Assembly (NCBI RefSeq): GCF_028680575.1
Contig: NZ_JAPCKI010000001.1
Coordinates: forward strand, 677,997-741,996
Source of the DNA: Acidovorax benzenivorans
GTDB lineage: Bacteria; Pseudomonadota; Gammaproteobacteria; Burkholderiales; Burkholderiaceae_C
DNA length: 64,000 bases
Reading direction: 5' to 3'
The stretch's first letter is position 1. Each line of letters starts with the position of its first letter. Below the pieces are notes generated by a model. The model was not told the DNA's origin. It was given only the letters and a program-made list of their open reading frames with translations, and did no database searches. A program made the translations under genes and the position numbers. This document shows positions 1 through 10,470 of the stretch, one piece after another.

Positions 1-1
1 T

Positions 2-277
2 GTGCTGCGCTTGTACCTGCAGTCGCTGCAATCGCGGGATCCGCAGACCCTGTGGGCCCTGCTGCGCCAGCCGCCTGTCAGTGCGCTGGCGATGCAGGGT
101 GTTGCGCAGGCCGTGCAGCCGGTGCAGCCTAGTGCCCAGCGCACACCGGCCACGGTGGGTGGCGTGGTGCAGGTGGGCGGGCAGCTGGGGCTGGTGCTTA
201 CGCTCGATGGGGTGACGCTGTGCGTGGTGCCACTGGGGCCCCATGCCGAGCAGGCGCAAGAAGCCATGGTGGTCTAA
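2..277 (+). CDS. C-terminal end of an unrecognised protein (cut by window edge)
   Basis: The first 92 codons are open and end in TAA at 275-277. The frame runs in from the left edge, so the true start lies outside the window. The visible tail is rich in Val, Gln, Pro and Leu, with a Val/Gly-rich stretch (VGGVVQVGGQLGLVLTLDG) that looks like short beta strands. I recognise no motif. The next gene starts 61 bases downstream on the same strand. Product unknown. Confidence 0.5.
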   Translation: MLRLYLQSLQSRDPQTLWALLRQPPVSALAMQGVAQAVQPVQPSAQRTPATVGGVVQVGGQLGLVLTLDGVTLCVVPLGPHAEQAQEAMVV

Positions 278-338
278 CCCGCGCATCCGCAGTTGCAGCG
301 TCAGGAAGAAGGCAAGACGGAAGGACGTTCGCAGCACC

Positions 339-947
339 ATGGCTCAGCAGTCCACCCCCACATTCTTTGCCACGCCGCAGGCGTTTCGCCAGTGGCTGGA
401 ACGGCATGCCTCCAGCGCGCCGGAGTTGCTGGTGGGGTTTCACAAAGTGGGCTCGGGCCGCCCCAGCATGGGCTGGTCCGAGTCGGTGGACGAAGCCCTG
501 TGTTTTGGCTGGATTGATGGGGTGCGCAGGCGCATTGACGAGCACATGTATTCGATCCGCTTCACCCCGCGCAAGCCGTCGTCGATCTGGAGCGCCGTCA
601 ACATCGCCAAGGTGGAACAGTTGCAGGCGGCCGGCCGCATGACGCAGGCCGGGCTGGCGGCCTTTGCCCACCGCAAGGCCGACAAGTCGGCCATCTACTC
701 GCACGAGCAGGCGGGGGTGGCCGAGCTGCCCGCTGCGCTGCAGCGCGCGTTCCAGCGCAACAAGGCCGCGTGGCGGTACTTTCAGGAATCCACACCGCCC
801 AGCTACCGCAAGGTGATGTTGCATTGGGTCACGTCTGCCAAGCGCGATGCCACCCGGGAGGCGCGGTTTGCGCAGCTGGTGGCCGCCTGTGCTGTGGGCG
901 AGCGGATCGAGCTGTGGGCCAAGCGGCCACCCGTTGCAAAGACCTAG
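339..947 (+). CDS. YdeI/OmpD-associated family protein
   Basis: A 202-residue cytoplasmic protein of the YdeI (bacteriocin-protection / OmpD-associated) family. Recognisable family signatures are CFGWIDG at residues 55-61, the basic stretch RFTPRKPSSIW at about 74-84, and the C-terminal YRKVMLHW block followed by a helix rich in Arg and Ala. YdeI homologues are linked to resistance to cationic peptides and polymyxin in enterics, but the biochemical role is unknown, and I infer none here. An in-frame ATG at 243 gives a longer product whose extra 32 residues are basic and do not look like family sequence; ATG 339 has AAGGA 13 bases upstream and the N-terminus begins the family fold. Monocistronic by appearance. 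Confidence 0.8.
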   Translation: MAQQSTPTFFATPQAFRQWLERHASSAPELLVGFHKVGSGRPSMGWSESVDEALCFGWIDGVRRRIDEHMYSIRFTPRKPSSIWSAVNIAKVEQLQAAGRMTQAGLAAFAHRKADKSAIYSHEQAGVAELPAALQRAFQRNKAAWRYFQESTPPSYRKVMLHWVTSAKRDATREARFAQLVAACAVGERIELWAKRPPVAKT

Positions 948-1005
948 GCCTGCCCTCAAGTCCGAGCCCCCCGGTGGGTTGCCGTGCTTGCCGTAAGCTC
1001 GCGGC

Positions 1006-2025
1006 ATGCAACAAAGAACCTTGGGACCTTTCTCCGTCTCGGCCATCGGCCTGGGCTGCATGAACCTCTCGCACGCCTATGGCGCGCCGGTGTCTGCCGA
1101 GCAGGGCGAGCGCGTGCTGCTGTCCGCACTCGACGCGGGCGTGACGTTGTTTGACACCGCCACGCTCTATGGATTTGGCGCCAACGAAACGCTGGTGGGC
1201 CGTGTGATGAAGCCGCACCGCCACCGCTTTACCCTGGCCAGCAAGTGCGGCATGCAGGGCGTGGATGTGAATAGCGACGGCAAATTGGTGCGCGTGATCG
1301 ACGGCCGCCCCGCCACGCTGCGCCAGACCTGCGAAGACAGCCTGCGCCGCTTGCAGACCGATGTGATCGACCTGTACTACCTGCACCGCTGGGACAAGAA
1401 GGTGCCTATTGAAGACAGCGTGGGCGCGCTGGCCGACCTGGTGCGTGCGGGCAAGATCCGCAGCATTGGTCTGTCGGAGGTGTCTGCCACCACGCTGCGC
1501 AAGGCGCACGCCGTGCATCCCATCGCGGCGGTGCAGACCGAGTATTCGCTGTGGACGCGCAACCCCGAGATTGCCGTGCTGGACGCCTGCCGCGAACTGG
1601 GCGCGGCCTTTGTTGCGTTCAGCCCCGTGGCGCGCGGATTCTTGTGTGGGGACTTGCGCGATGTGAGCACGCTGGACGCCAAGGACATCCGCCGTGCCAT
1701 GCCGCGTTTTGCGCCCGATGCGTATGCCGCCAACCTGAAGCTGCTCGATGGCTACCAGGCCATTGCGCGCGATGTGGGGTGCACGCCCGCGCAGTTGGCG
1801 CTGGCGTGGCTGCTGCATAAGGCAGAGCACATCATCCCCATCCCGGGCACCACCAGCGTGGAGCATCTGCACGACGACCTGGGCGCTGCCAACGTGCGCC
1901 TGGATGCGGCCACCATGGCGCAACTGGACGCGCTGATCAACGAGCGCACGGTGGTGGGCAACCGCTACAACGCGCAGGCCGTGAGCGAAGTGGATACCGA
2001 AACGTTTGAAGACCGCGCGGCGTAA
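1006..2025 (+). CDS. Aldo/keto reductase
   Basis: A 339-residue NADPH-dependent aldo/keto reductase of the (beta/alpha)8 barrel superfamily, acting in the cytoplasm on aldehydes or ketones that cannot be deduced. The catalytic tetrad is complete: Asp50 and Tyr55 in FDTATLYGFG, Lys80 in LASK and His127 in YYLHRWD. The nicotinamide/cofactor region near the C-terminus (IPIPGTTSVEHL) is the usual AKR phosphate-binding loop. Length and order of blocks match the yeast-Gcy/YajO-like bacterial subgroup. The gene stands alone, and a 7-bp stem (2048-2066) without a T run lies just after the stop. Confidence 0.92.
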   Translation: MQQRTLGPFSVSAIGLGCMNLSHAYGAPVSAEQGERVLLSALDAGVTLFDTATLYGFGANETLVGRVMKPHRHRFTLASKCGMQGVDVNSDGKLVRVIDGRPATLRQTCEDSLRRLQTDVIDLYYLHRWDKKVPIEDSVGALADLVRAGKIRSIGLSEVSATTLRKAHAVHPIAAVQTEYSLWTRNPEIAVLDACRELGAAFVAFSPVARGFLCGDLRDVSTLDAKDIRRAMPRFAPDAYAANLKLLDGYQAIARDVGCTPAQLALAWLLHKAEHIIPIPGTTSVEHLHDDLGAANVRLDAATMAQLDALINERTVVGNRYNAQAVSEVDTETFEDRAA

Positions 2026-2130
2026 GCGGCGCGGCCTTTGTTGGCTTCCGTACAGTTTTTGTACGGGCTGTATTGCGGGTTTCAACGGTCTCGCAAGTCG
2101 CCCTTGTTCGTTGTGGGAGGTCATGTCTGA

Positions 2131-2153
2131 CGAACACGTTGCAAACGTGTTCG
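2131..2153. promoter_or_regulatory. Perfect inverted repeat, possible operator
   Basis: CGAACACGTT, loop GCA, AACGTGTTCG: ten paired bases per arm with no mismatch. There is no following T run, so it is not a rho-independent terminator. Its position about 210 bp before the MscS-type gene and the second, related repeat at 2224-2248 suggest a protein-binding site. The binding protein is unknown. Confidence 0.4.
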
Positions 2154-2223
2154 GGCCCTCTGCGCAGCCGCTGGTGTCTGGTCGCGTTGGGGAACTCTCA
2201 CCTGCGCAAGGTCTCGATCAAGG

Positions 2224-2248
2224 GCAACACGCGCACCCAGCGTGTTGC
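2224..2248. promoter_or_regulatory. Second inverted repeat sharing half-sites with the first
   Basis: GCAACACGC, loop of 7, GCGTGTTGC. It carries the same AACACG and CGTGTT half-sites as the repeat at 2131-2153, spaced 9 rather than 7 bases apart. It lies 113 bp before the MscS-type start codon. Function inferred only from symmetry and position. Confidence 0.35.
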
Positions 2249-2360
2249 TGCGGGTAGTTAGCCCCCCCCCACCGCCGAGGCGCACGCCCTGGCCCCTGTG
2301 TGGGCCCCGCGCACACCCACACCATCATCACTGCTGCACAACGAAGAGGAGAGTCACTGC

Positions 2361-3464
2361 ATGCCGCCATCCACCTTTTTCACCTGGGTCCAGGGGACTA
2401 CCTTTGCGGGCGTGCCGCTGTGGAGCCTGTGCGTAGCCCTGGCGGCCGCCACGGCCGCCTACACGGGCATCCTTGTCGTGCTGCACTTGTTGACCCGCCG
2501 TGCCAAGGTGTGGGCGACGCAGTCGCACAGCGGTATGGCGCTGACCATGGTGGACGTGCTGGAGGGCACCAGCCGCACGCTGATGTTGGTGGTGGCGCTG
2601 CTGGTGGGGGCGAGCCTGCTGGACCTGCCCGGCCGCTGGGAGAGCCGCCTGAGCCAGCTGTGGTTTGTGGCCGTGGCCTTGCAGATGGGCTTGTGGGGCA
2701 TGCGCGCAATTGGCATTGGCGTGCGCCGCTATGTGGAGCGGCACTCGTCCCGTGGCATGACGCAGGTCAGTGCATCGGCCACGCTGATGTCCTGGGGGCT
2801 GCGCACGCTGCTGTGGAGCGTGGTGTTGCTGGCCATTTTGTCGAACGTGGGGGTGAACATCACCGCCTTTATCGCCAGCTTGGGTGTAGGCGGTATTGCG
2901 GTGGCGCTGGCGGTGCAGAACATTCTGGGCGACCTGTTCGCCTCGCTGGCCATCGCGGTGGACAAGCCGTTTGAAGTGGGCGACTTCATCGTGGTGGGCA
3001 ATGTGTCGGGCACGGTGCAGGTGATCGGTCTCAAGACCACGCGCATCCGCAGCCTGCAGGGCGAGCAGATCGTGATGTCCAACACCGACCTGCTCAAGCA
3101 GACCATCAGCAACTTCCGCACGCTGGAGCGGCGGCGCATTGTGTTCACGTTTGGCGTGGCCTATGACACCACCCCCGAGCAGGCCGAGGCCATTCCGGGC
3201 GTCGTGCGCAAGCTCATCGAAGCCCATCCGCAGCTGCGCTTTGACCGCGCGCATTTCAAGGCGCTGGGGGCAAGCTCGCTCGACTACGAGGTGGTCTACA
3301 TCGTCGAAGACCCGGCCTACAACCTCTACATGGATCTGCAGCAGTCCATCAACCTGGGGCTGCTGCGCGAGTTCAAGGCCATGGGGGTGGAGTTTGCCTT
3401 CCCCACCCGCACGGTGCACATTGCCAGCGCACCGCCACAAGCGCCTGCCGTTGCCGTGCCCTGA
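2361..3464 (+). CDS. Small-conductance mechanosensitive channel, MscS family
   Basis: A 367-residue inner-membrane channel that would open under membrane tension and release solutes on hypo-osmotic shock. Three hydrophobic segments fall in the first 120 residues, followed by the diagnostic pore helix and beta domain: GVGGIAVALAVQNILGD, then FEVGDFIVVGNVSGTV and the IRSLQGEQIVMSNTDLL region, as in MscS. It is longer than E. coli MscS (286 residues) through extra N-terminal helices. ATG 2361 is chosen because GAAGAGGAGAG sits 8-18 bases upstream; the open frame extends further 5' but without family sequence. It converges with gap. Confidence 0.92.
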   Translation: MPPSTFFTWVQGTTFAGVPLWSLCVALAAATAAYTGILVVLHLLTRRAKVWATQSHSGMALTMVDVLEGTSRTLMLVVALLVGASLLDLPGRWESRLSQLWFVAVALQMGLWGMRAIGIGVRRYVERHSSRGMTQVSASATLMSWGLRTLLWSVVLLAILSNVGVNITAFIASLGVGGIAVALAVQNILGDLFASLAIAVDKPFEVGDFIVVGNVSGTVQVIGLKTTRIRSLQGEQIVMSNTDLLKQTISNFRTLERRRIVFTFGVAYDTTPEQAEAIPGVVRKLIEAHPQLRFDRAHFKALGASSLDYEVVYIVEDPAYNLYMDLQQSINLGLLREFKAMGVEFAFPTRTVHIASAPPQAPAVAVP

Positions 3465-3495
3465 GGCGGGGCGAGGCAGCACCAACACGCAGACG

Positions 3496-3531
3496 AAAAA
3501 AAAGCCGGTGGCCTTTGCAGGCGACCGGCTT
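3496..3531 (-). terminator. Rho-independent terminator of tkt-gap
   Basis: Read on the minus strand: an 8-bp stem AAGCCGGT/ACCGGCTT with an inner GCCT/AGGC pairing, followed directly by eight T (the A run 3496-3503 on the plus strand). It lies 174 bp after the gap stop codon. On the plus strand no T run follows, so it would not stop mscS transcription in the same way. Confidence 0.85.
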
Positions 3532-3704
3532 GAACAGGGTAGTTGCTTTTGGGGATCCTTTGCACGCATCACCGCGTCGTGTGCATCTGCGGTCTCGGGC
3601 GGTCTGCTGCGCTTTGTGCCTGACAGTCCATCCCGATCCGCAGCGCACACTTTCCGCTCGATTCGTGCAGAGGATCCCTCGCGCTTTTTCAACTTCCAAA
3701 CAGC

Positions 3705-6879
<3,175 letters not shown>

Positions 6880-7003
6880 GGGGGGAGGGTTCAGGGTGGG
6901 AGGTTCAGGGGAAACCCGGCATTTTACCGGGGTGTCTTTCTCCCCCCTGAATTCGCAGGGCTGCAAGCCTGAAGCCCGGTGGCAATGCACTACAGTGCGG
7001 GCC

Positions 7004-7393
7004 ATGCAAGGACTGCATCTCACCGCCGATCTCCATGGCTGCCGCTGCGCCCCCGCCTGGCTGCTGGACGCCCCCGCCCTGGGCCGCGCCTGTACCGATG
7101 CGGTGCGCGCCGCCGGGCTGCAGCCCGTGGGGCAGTTGTTCCACGAATTCCCGGCCACCGCGCAGGGTCCGGGCGGGGTGACTGCCACGGTGTTACTGGC
7201 CGAATCGCACCTGTGCGTGCACACCTGGCCCGAGCAACGCGGCGTGACGCTGGATGTGTATGTGTGCAATTTCGGCGCCGACCATTCGGCCAAGGCGCGC
7301 GCCTTGATGGACGCCCTGCTGGCCCTGTTCGACCCCACCACCGTGGAGCGCCATGCGCTGCAGCGGGGTGCTGTGAGCGGGGGCGCGGCATGA
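7004..7393 (+). CDS. speD: S-adenosylmethionine decarboxylase proenzyme (SpeD, class 1B)
   Basis: A 129-residue self-cleaving, pyruvoyl-dependent enzyme giving decarboxylated AdoMet for spermidine synthesis. The signature [11 protein letters not shown] places the pyruvoyl-forming Ser at 68, His at 73 and the catalytic Cys at 88 (YVCNFG). The 5- and 15-residue spacings match the small Thermotoga/Bacillus type (Ser63, His68, Cys83), not the long E. coli type. Its TGA overlaps the ATG of murU (ATGA), so translation is probably coupled. No spermidine synthase gene is in the window. Start ATG 7004 has no strong ribosome site but begins the family sequence. Confidence 0.93.
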   Translation: MQGLHLTADLHGCRCAPAWLLDAPALGRACTDAVRAAGLQPVGQLFHEFPATAQGPGGVTATVLLAESHLCVHTWPEQRGVTLDVYVCNFGADHSAKARALMDALLALFDPTTVERHALQRGAVSGGAA

Positions 7394-8166
7394 GTCCCGC
7401 CCACCACCAGGTTCCAGCATTGCTGCTCGCCGCAGGCCGTGGCGAGCGCATGCGCCCTCTGACCGATGTGACCCCCAAACCCCTGCTGCAGGTGCAGGGC
7501 CAGCCACTGCTGCAGTGGCATTTGGCGGCGCTGCAGGAGGCAGGTGTGGAGCAGGTGGTGATCAACACGGCGTGGCTGGGGGCGCAGATCAGCGACCATT
7601 TTTCAAGTGTTTTTGGCCTCCAGCGCTTGATGGATAAGCGCGAGAAGCTATCAATTTCATACTCGCATGAAGGTGTGGACTTTGGCTGTGCACTGGAAAC
7701 CGCTGGCGGTATCGCCCGTGCGTTGCCCCAGCTTGGCCCCGTGTTCTGGCTGGCGGCGGGCGATGTGTTTGCGCCCGACTTCGTGTTCGACAGCGCCGCC
7801 GTGTCGGCCTTTGAAGCCAGCCACCACCTGGCCCACCTGTGGCTGGTGCCTAACCCGGCCCACAACCCGCGCGGCGACTTTGGCCTGTCGGCCGACGGCC
7901 TGGCTCTGAACCTGCCCGCCGACGACCCCGCGCCGCGCTACACCTACAGCACCATCGCCCTGCTGCGCGCCGAGCTGTTTGCAGCGCCCTGGTGCGACAT
8001 TCCGCCAGGCAACCCCGGTGGCATCAAAGCCCCGCTGGCGCCGCTGCTTCGCCGAGCGATGGACAATGGCCGCGTCAGCGCGCAGCTTTACACCGGCCGC
8101 TGGACCGATGTGGGCACGCCCGAACGGCTGGCTGAACTCAACTCCCTTTCTTCCGACGCGCCATGA
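7390..8166 (+). CDS. murU: N-acetylmuramate alpha-1-phosphate uridylyltransferase-like nucleotidyltransferase (MurU)
   Basis: A 258-residue sugar-1-phosphate nucleotidyltransferase. The N-terminus carries the family loop [23 protein letters not shown] (residues 11-33, here split: [15 protein letters not shown] then PKPLL), and a metal-binding Asp follows in AAGDVF. The best match is MurU of the peptidoglycan-recycling route, which makes UDP-MurNAc from MurNAc-1-phosphate and UTP. The kinase AmgK, normally its neighbour, is not seen here, so a different sugar substrate is possible. Residues about 70-91 ([19 protein letters not shown]...) are encoded by a dispersed AT-rich repeat and appear as an extra stretch between strands relative to the Pseudomonas enzyme as I recall it. 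Overlaps pepP by ATGA. Confidence 0.85.
   Translation: MSPAHHQVPALLLAAGRGERMRPLTDVTPKPLLQVQGQPLLQWHLAALQEAGVEQVVINTAWLGAQISDHFSSVFGLQRLMDKREKLSISYSHEGVDFGCALETAGGIARALPQLGPVFWLAAGDVFAPDFVFDSAAVSAFEASHHLAHLWLVPNPAHNPRGDFGLSADGLALNLPADDPAPRYTYSTIALLRAELFAAPWCDIPPGNPGGIKAPLAPLLRRAMDNGRVSAQLYTGRWTDVGTPERLAELNSLSSDAP
7599..7660 (-). repeat. AGCGCT-family dispersed palindromic repeat, copy inside murU
   Basis: Read on the minus strand it has TTGATAGCT, then CGCGCTT, then CAAGCGCTGGAGGCC, nearly identical in order and spacing to the non-coding copy at 42821-42876. The arms GCGCTT and AAGCGC can pair. It lies antisense within murU and is translated in frame without a stop. Its composition is much more AT-rich than the flanking codons. 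Confidence 0.8.
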
Positions 8167-9560
8167 ACACCACAGTGCCTGCCTCCGTCTACGCTCAGCG
8201 CCGCGCGCATCTGGCTGCCCAGTTGGGCCCTGGGGGCATCGCCATCATTCCCACGGCGCTGGAGCGTCCGCGCAACCGGGACAGCGACTTTCTGTTTCGC
8301 CACGACAGCTACTTCTATTACCTGACCGGCTTCACCGAGCCCGGCGCTTGCCTGGTGTTGGCCCACGATGGCCGCAGCACGCTGTTTTGTCAGCCCAAGG
8401 ACCTGGAGCGCGAGATCTGGGATGGCTACCGACTTGGCCCGGCTGCCGCTCCCGCTGCATTGGGCGTGGATGCTGCGCATTCGATGGCCGAACTGGACAG
8501 CAAGCTGCCGCGCCTGCTCGAAAACACGGGCTGCGTCTGGTACCCGTTTGCCACACACAGCGGGCTGGCGGCGCGCGTGGAGGGCTGGCTGAACGTGGTG
8601 CGCGGCCGCGTGCGTTATGGCGCGCTGTGCCCCGCCGAGCAGAATGACTTGTGCACGCTGCTCGACGAGATGCGCCTTTTCAAGGACGCGCACGAGCAGG
8701 ACATCATGCGTCGCGCCAGCGCCATCAGCGCGCAGGCCCACATCCGCGCCATGCAGCGTTCGGCTCGCATGCTGCGCGCAGGCCAGGATGTGCGCGAATA
8801 CCACCTCGATGCCGAGCTGCTGCACGCGTTTCGCGAAGCGGGCTCGCAGTACCCGGCCTACAGCTCCATCGTGGCGGCGGGGGGCAATGCCTGCGTGCTG
8901 CACTACCGCGCCGATATAGCTCCCGTGCGTGATGGCGAGCTGGTGCTGATCGACGCGGGTTGCGAACTGGACAGCTATGCCAGCGACATCACGCGGACCT
9001 TCCCTGCCAACGGAAAATTCACGGGCCCCCAGCGTGCGCTCTACGACCTGGTGCTGGCCAGCCAGGATGCGGCCGTGGCCGCCACCAAGGCAGGCGCCCG
9101 CTTCAACGACCCGCACGACGCTACGGTGGCTGTGCTGGCACAGGGCATGCTGGACCTGGGCCTGCTTGACAAGAACAAGGTGGGCTCGGTGCAGGACGTG
9201 ATCGACAAGCGCGCCTACTTCCAGTTCTACATGCACCGCACCAGCCACTGGCTGGGCATGGACGTGCACGACTGCGGCAGCTACGTGGAGCCCGATGAGG
9301 TCGGGGCTGTGAGCGAGCGGAAGGACCCGCTTTCGGGCGAGACCATCACCAACCGCCCCAGCCGCGTATTGCGCCCCGGCATGGTGCTGACCATCGAGCC
9401 CGGCATTTATGTGCGGCCCGCCGAGGGCGTGCCCGAGCAGTTCCACAACATCGGTATCCGCATCGAAGACGATGCCATCGTCACGGACACGGGTTGTGAA
9501 CTGATCACGCGCGGTGTGCCGGTGAAGGCCGACGAGATCGAAGCCTTGATGCGCGTCTGA
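8163..9560 (+). CDS. pepP: Xaa-Pro aminopeptidase
   Basis: A 465-residue M24B metallopeptidase releasing N-terminal residues from peptides with Pro at position 2. The N-terminal AMP_N domain occupies about residues 1-150 (RDSDFLFRHDSYFYYLTGF). The pita-bread catalytic domain follows with the dinuclear metal ligands: the two Asp in LIDAGCELDSYASDITRTFP, the His in HRTSHWLGMDVHD, the Glu in TIEPGIY and the Glu in GIRIEDD. Length is normal for E. coli PepP (441) plus a short C-terminal extension. ATG 8163 overlaps the murU stop, so it belongs to the speD-murU-pepP-CPBP operon. Confidence 0.95.
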   Translation: MNTTVPASVYAQRRAHLAAQLGPGGIAIIPTALERPRNRDSDFLFRHDSYFYYLTGFTEPGACLVLAHDGRSTLFCQPKDLEREIWDGYRLGPAAAPAALGVDAAHSMAELDSKLPRLLENTGCVWYPFATHSGLAARVEGWLNVVRGRVRYGALCPAEQNDLCTLLDEMRLFKDAHEQDIMRRASAISAQAHIRAMQRSARMLRAGQDVREYHLDAELLHAFREAGSQYPAYSSIVAAGGNACVLHYRADIAPVRDGELVLIDAGCELDSYASDITRTFPANGKFTGPQRALYDLVLASQDAAVAATKAGARFNDPHDATVAVLAQGMLDLGLLDKNKVGSVQDVIDKRAYFQFYMHRTSHWLGMDVHDCGSYVEPDEVGAVSERKDPLSGETITNRPSRVLRPGMVLTIEPGIYVRPAEGVPEQFHNIGIRIEDDAIVTDTGCELITRGVPVKADEIEALMRV

Positions 9561-9574
9561 ACGCGGACACATTC

Positions 9575-10360
9575 ATGGCCGTGGACAACGCTGTGTTGGT
9601 GGAATCGGCAGAGGCCCCGGTGCAACCCGCGAGGTGGCGACTGGCCGGTGCGCTGTGGTTGCTGGGGTTGCCGGGCGTGGTGGCGGTGGTCTGGGCATTG
9701 CTGCCCACCTTGAAGGCCAACGAGGCCCTGCTGCCGCTGCCGCTTGGGGCGGTGGTGCTGCTCAGCGGTTTGCAAACGGCCGTGCTGTTGGCGCTGGCCG
9801 TGGCGCTGGGCGTGTGGCTGGCGCCCCGCGTGGGCCTGCGGGTGCCCGCTGTGTCTTCCTGGCTGGTCGGCCAACCCATCGGCCCCGCGCTGCGTGCCCA
9901 GGTCGTGCCCGGCGTGTGGGGCGGCGTGGCGGGGGCTGCGTGGCTGTGGGCGCTGGCCCAGGCGGCGCCCACAGCGCTCCAGCCGTCAGACCCTGCCAGC
10001 GCCATGCCGTTGGTGGCCAAGCTGCTGTATGGCGGCGTCACCGAAGAGCTGCTGGTGCGCTGGGGTGTGATGACCCTGGTGCTGTGGCTGGGCTGGCGCG
10101 TGCTGCAGCGTGGGCGGGGCCAGCCGGGCAAGGGGCTGGTGGCTGTGGCAGTGCTACTCAGCGCCCTGCTGTTTGCGCTGGGGCATCTGCCTGCCGCACA
10201 GGCGCTGGCGGGCGCGTTGACGGCGCCCGTCGTGGTGTTCGTGCTGGTGGGCAACACGGCCTTTGGCCTGGTGGCGGGCTGGCTCTATGCGCGCCACGGT
10301 CTGGAGGCGGCGATCATTGCGCATGTGCTGGCACATCTGCTGTCTTACCCGTTGCTCTGA
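9575..10360 (+). CDS. CPBP family intramembrane metalloprotease (Abi)
   Basis: A 261-residue membrane protein with about seven hydrophobic segments. The CPBP (CAAX protease and bacteriocin-processing) motifs are present in order: EE at 157-158 with Arg162 (TEELLVRWG), then His204 in FALGHLP, and a last block with His250 in IIAHVLAH. Family members cleave prenylated or membrane-bound substrates, or confer immunity to bacteriocins; the substrate here is unknown. It starts 14 bases after pepP and ends the operon, followed 110 bases later by pyk with its own ribosome site. Confidence 0.85.
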   Translation: MAVDNAVLVESAEAPVQPARWRLAGALWLLGLPGVVAVVWALLPTLKANEALLPLPLGAVVLLSGLQTAVLLALAVALGVWLAPRVGLRVPAVSSWLVGQPIGPALRAQVVPGVWGGVAGAAWLWALAQAAPTALQPSDPASAMPLVAKLLYGGVTEELLVRWGVMTLVLWLGWRVLQRGRGQPGKGLVAVAVLLSALLFALGHLPAAQALAGALTAPVVVFVLVGNTAFGLVAGWLYARHGLEAAIIAHVLAHLLSYPLL

Positions 10361-10470
10361 TGGGCCCCAGGCCACAGGGCAGATGCAAGGGGTAACTCGC
10401 ATGTAACCGCTTCGTGTGAGAATTGAAACTCGATTACATCTCCAACGACCTAGAGAAAAGAGACAAACCC

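Larger units (their letters stand above)
2026..2360. other. 335-bp intergenic region with two related inverted repeats
   Basis: No convincing gene. Contains a 7-bp stem CCGTACA/TGTACGG at 2048-2066, a perfect 10-bp-arm inverted repeat at 2131-2153, a 9-bp-arm inverted repeat at 2224-2248, and a run of nine C at 2262-2270. The two larger repeats share the half-site AACACG / CGTGTT. The region precedes the mscS-family gene, whose ribosome binding site GAAGAGGAGAG is at 2343-2353. Confidence 0.6.

Noticed and set aside
2123..2257. Small open frame of 44 codons with GGGAGG two bases before its ATG
   Set aside because: Ribosome site too close, no family resemblance, and it overlies both inverted repeats, so the conserved feature there is more likely the DNA symmetry.
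2262..2270. Nine-C run as a phase-variation switch for mscS
   Set aside because: It lies outside any reading frame and about 90 bp from the start; a promoter-spacing role cannot be supported from the sequence.
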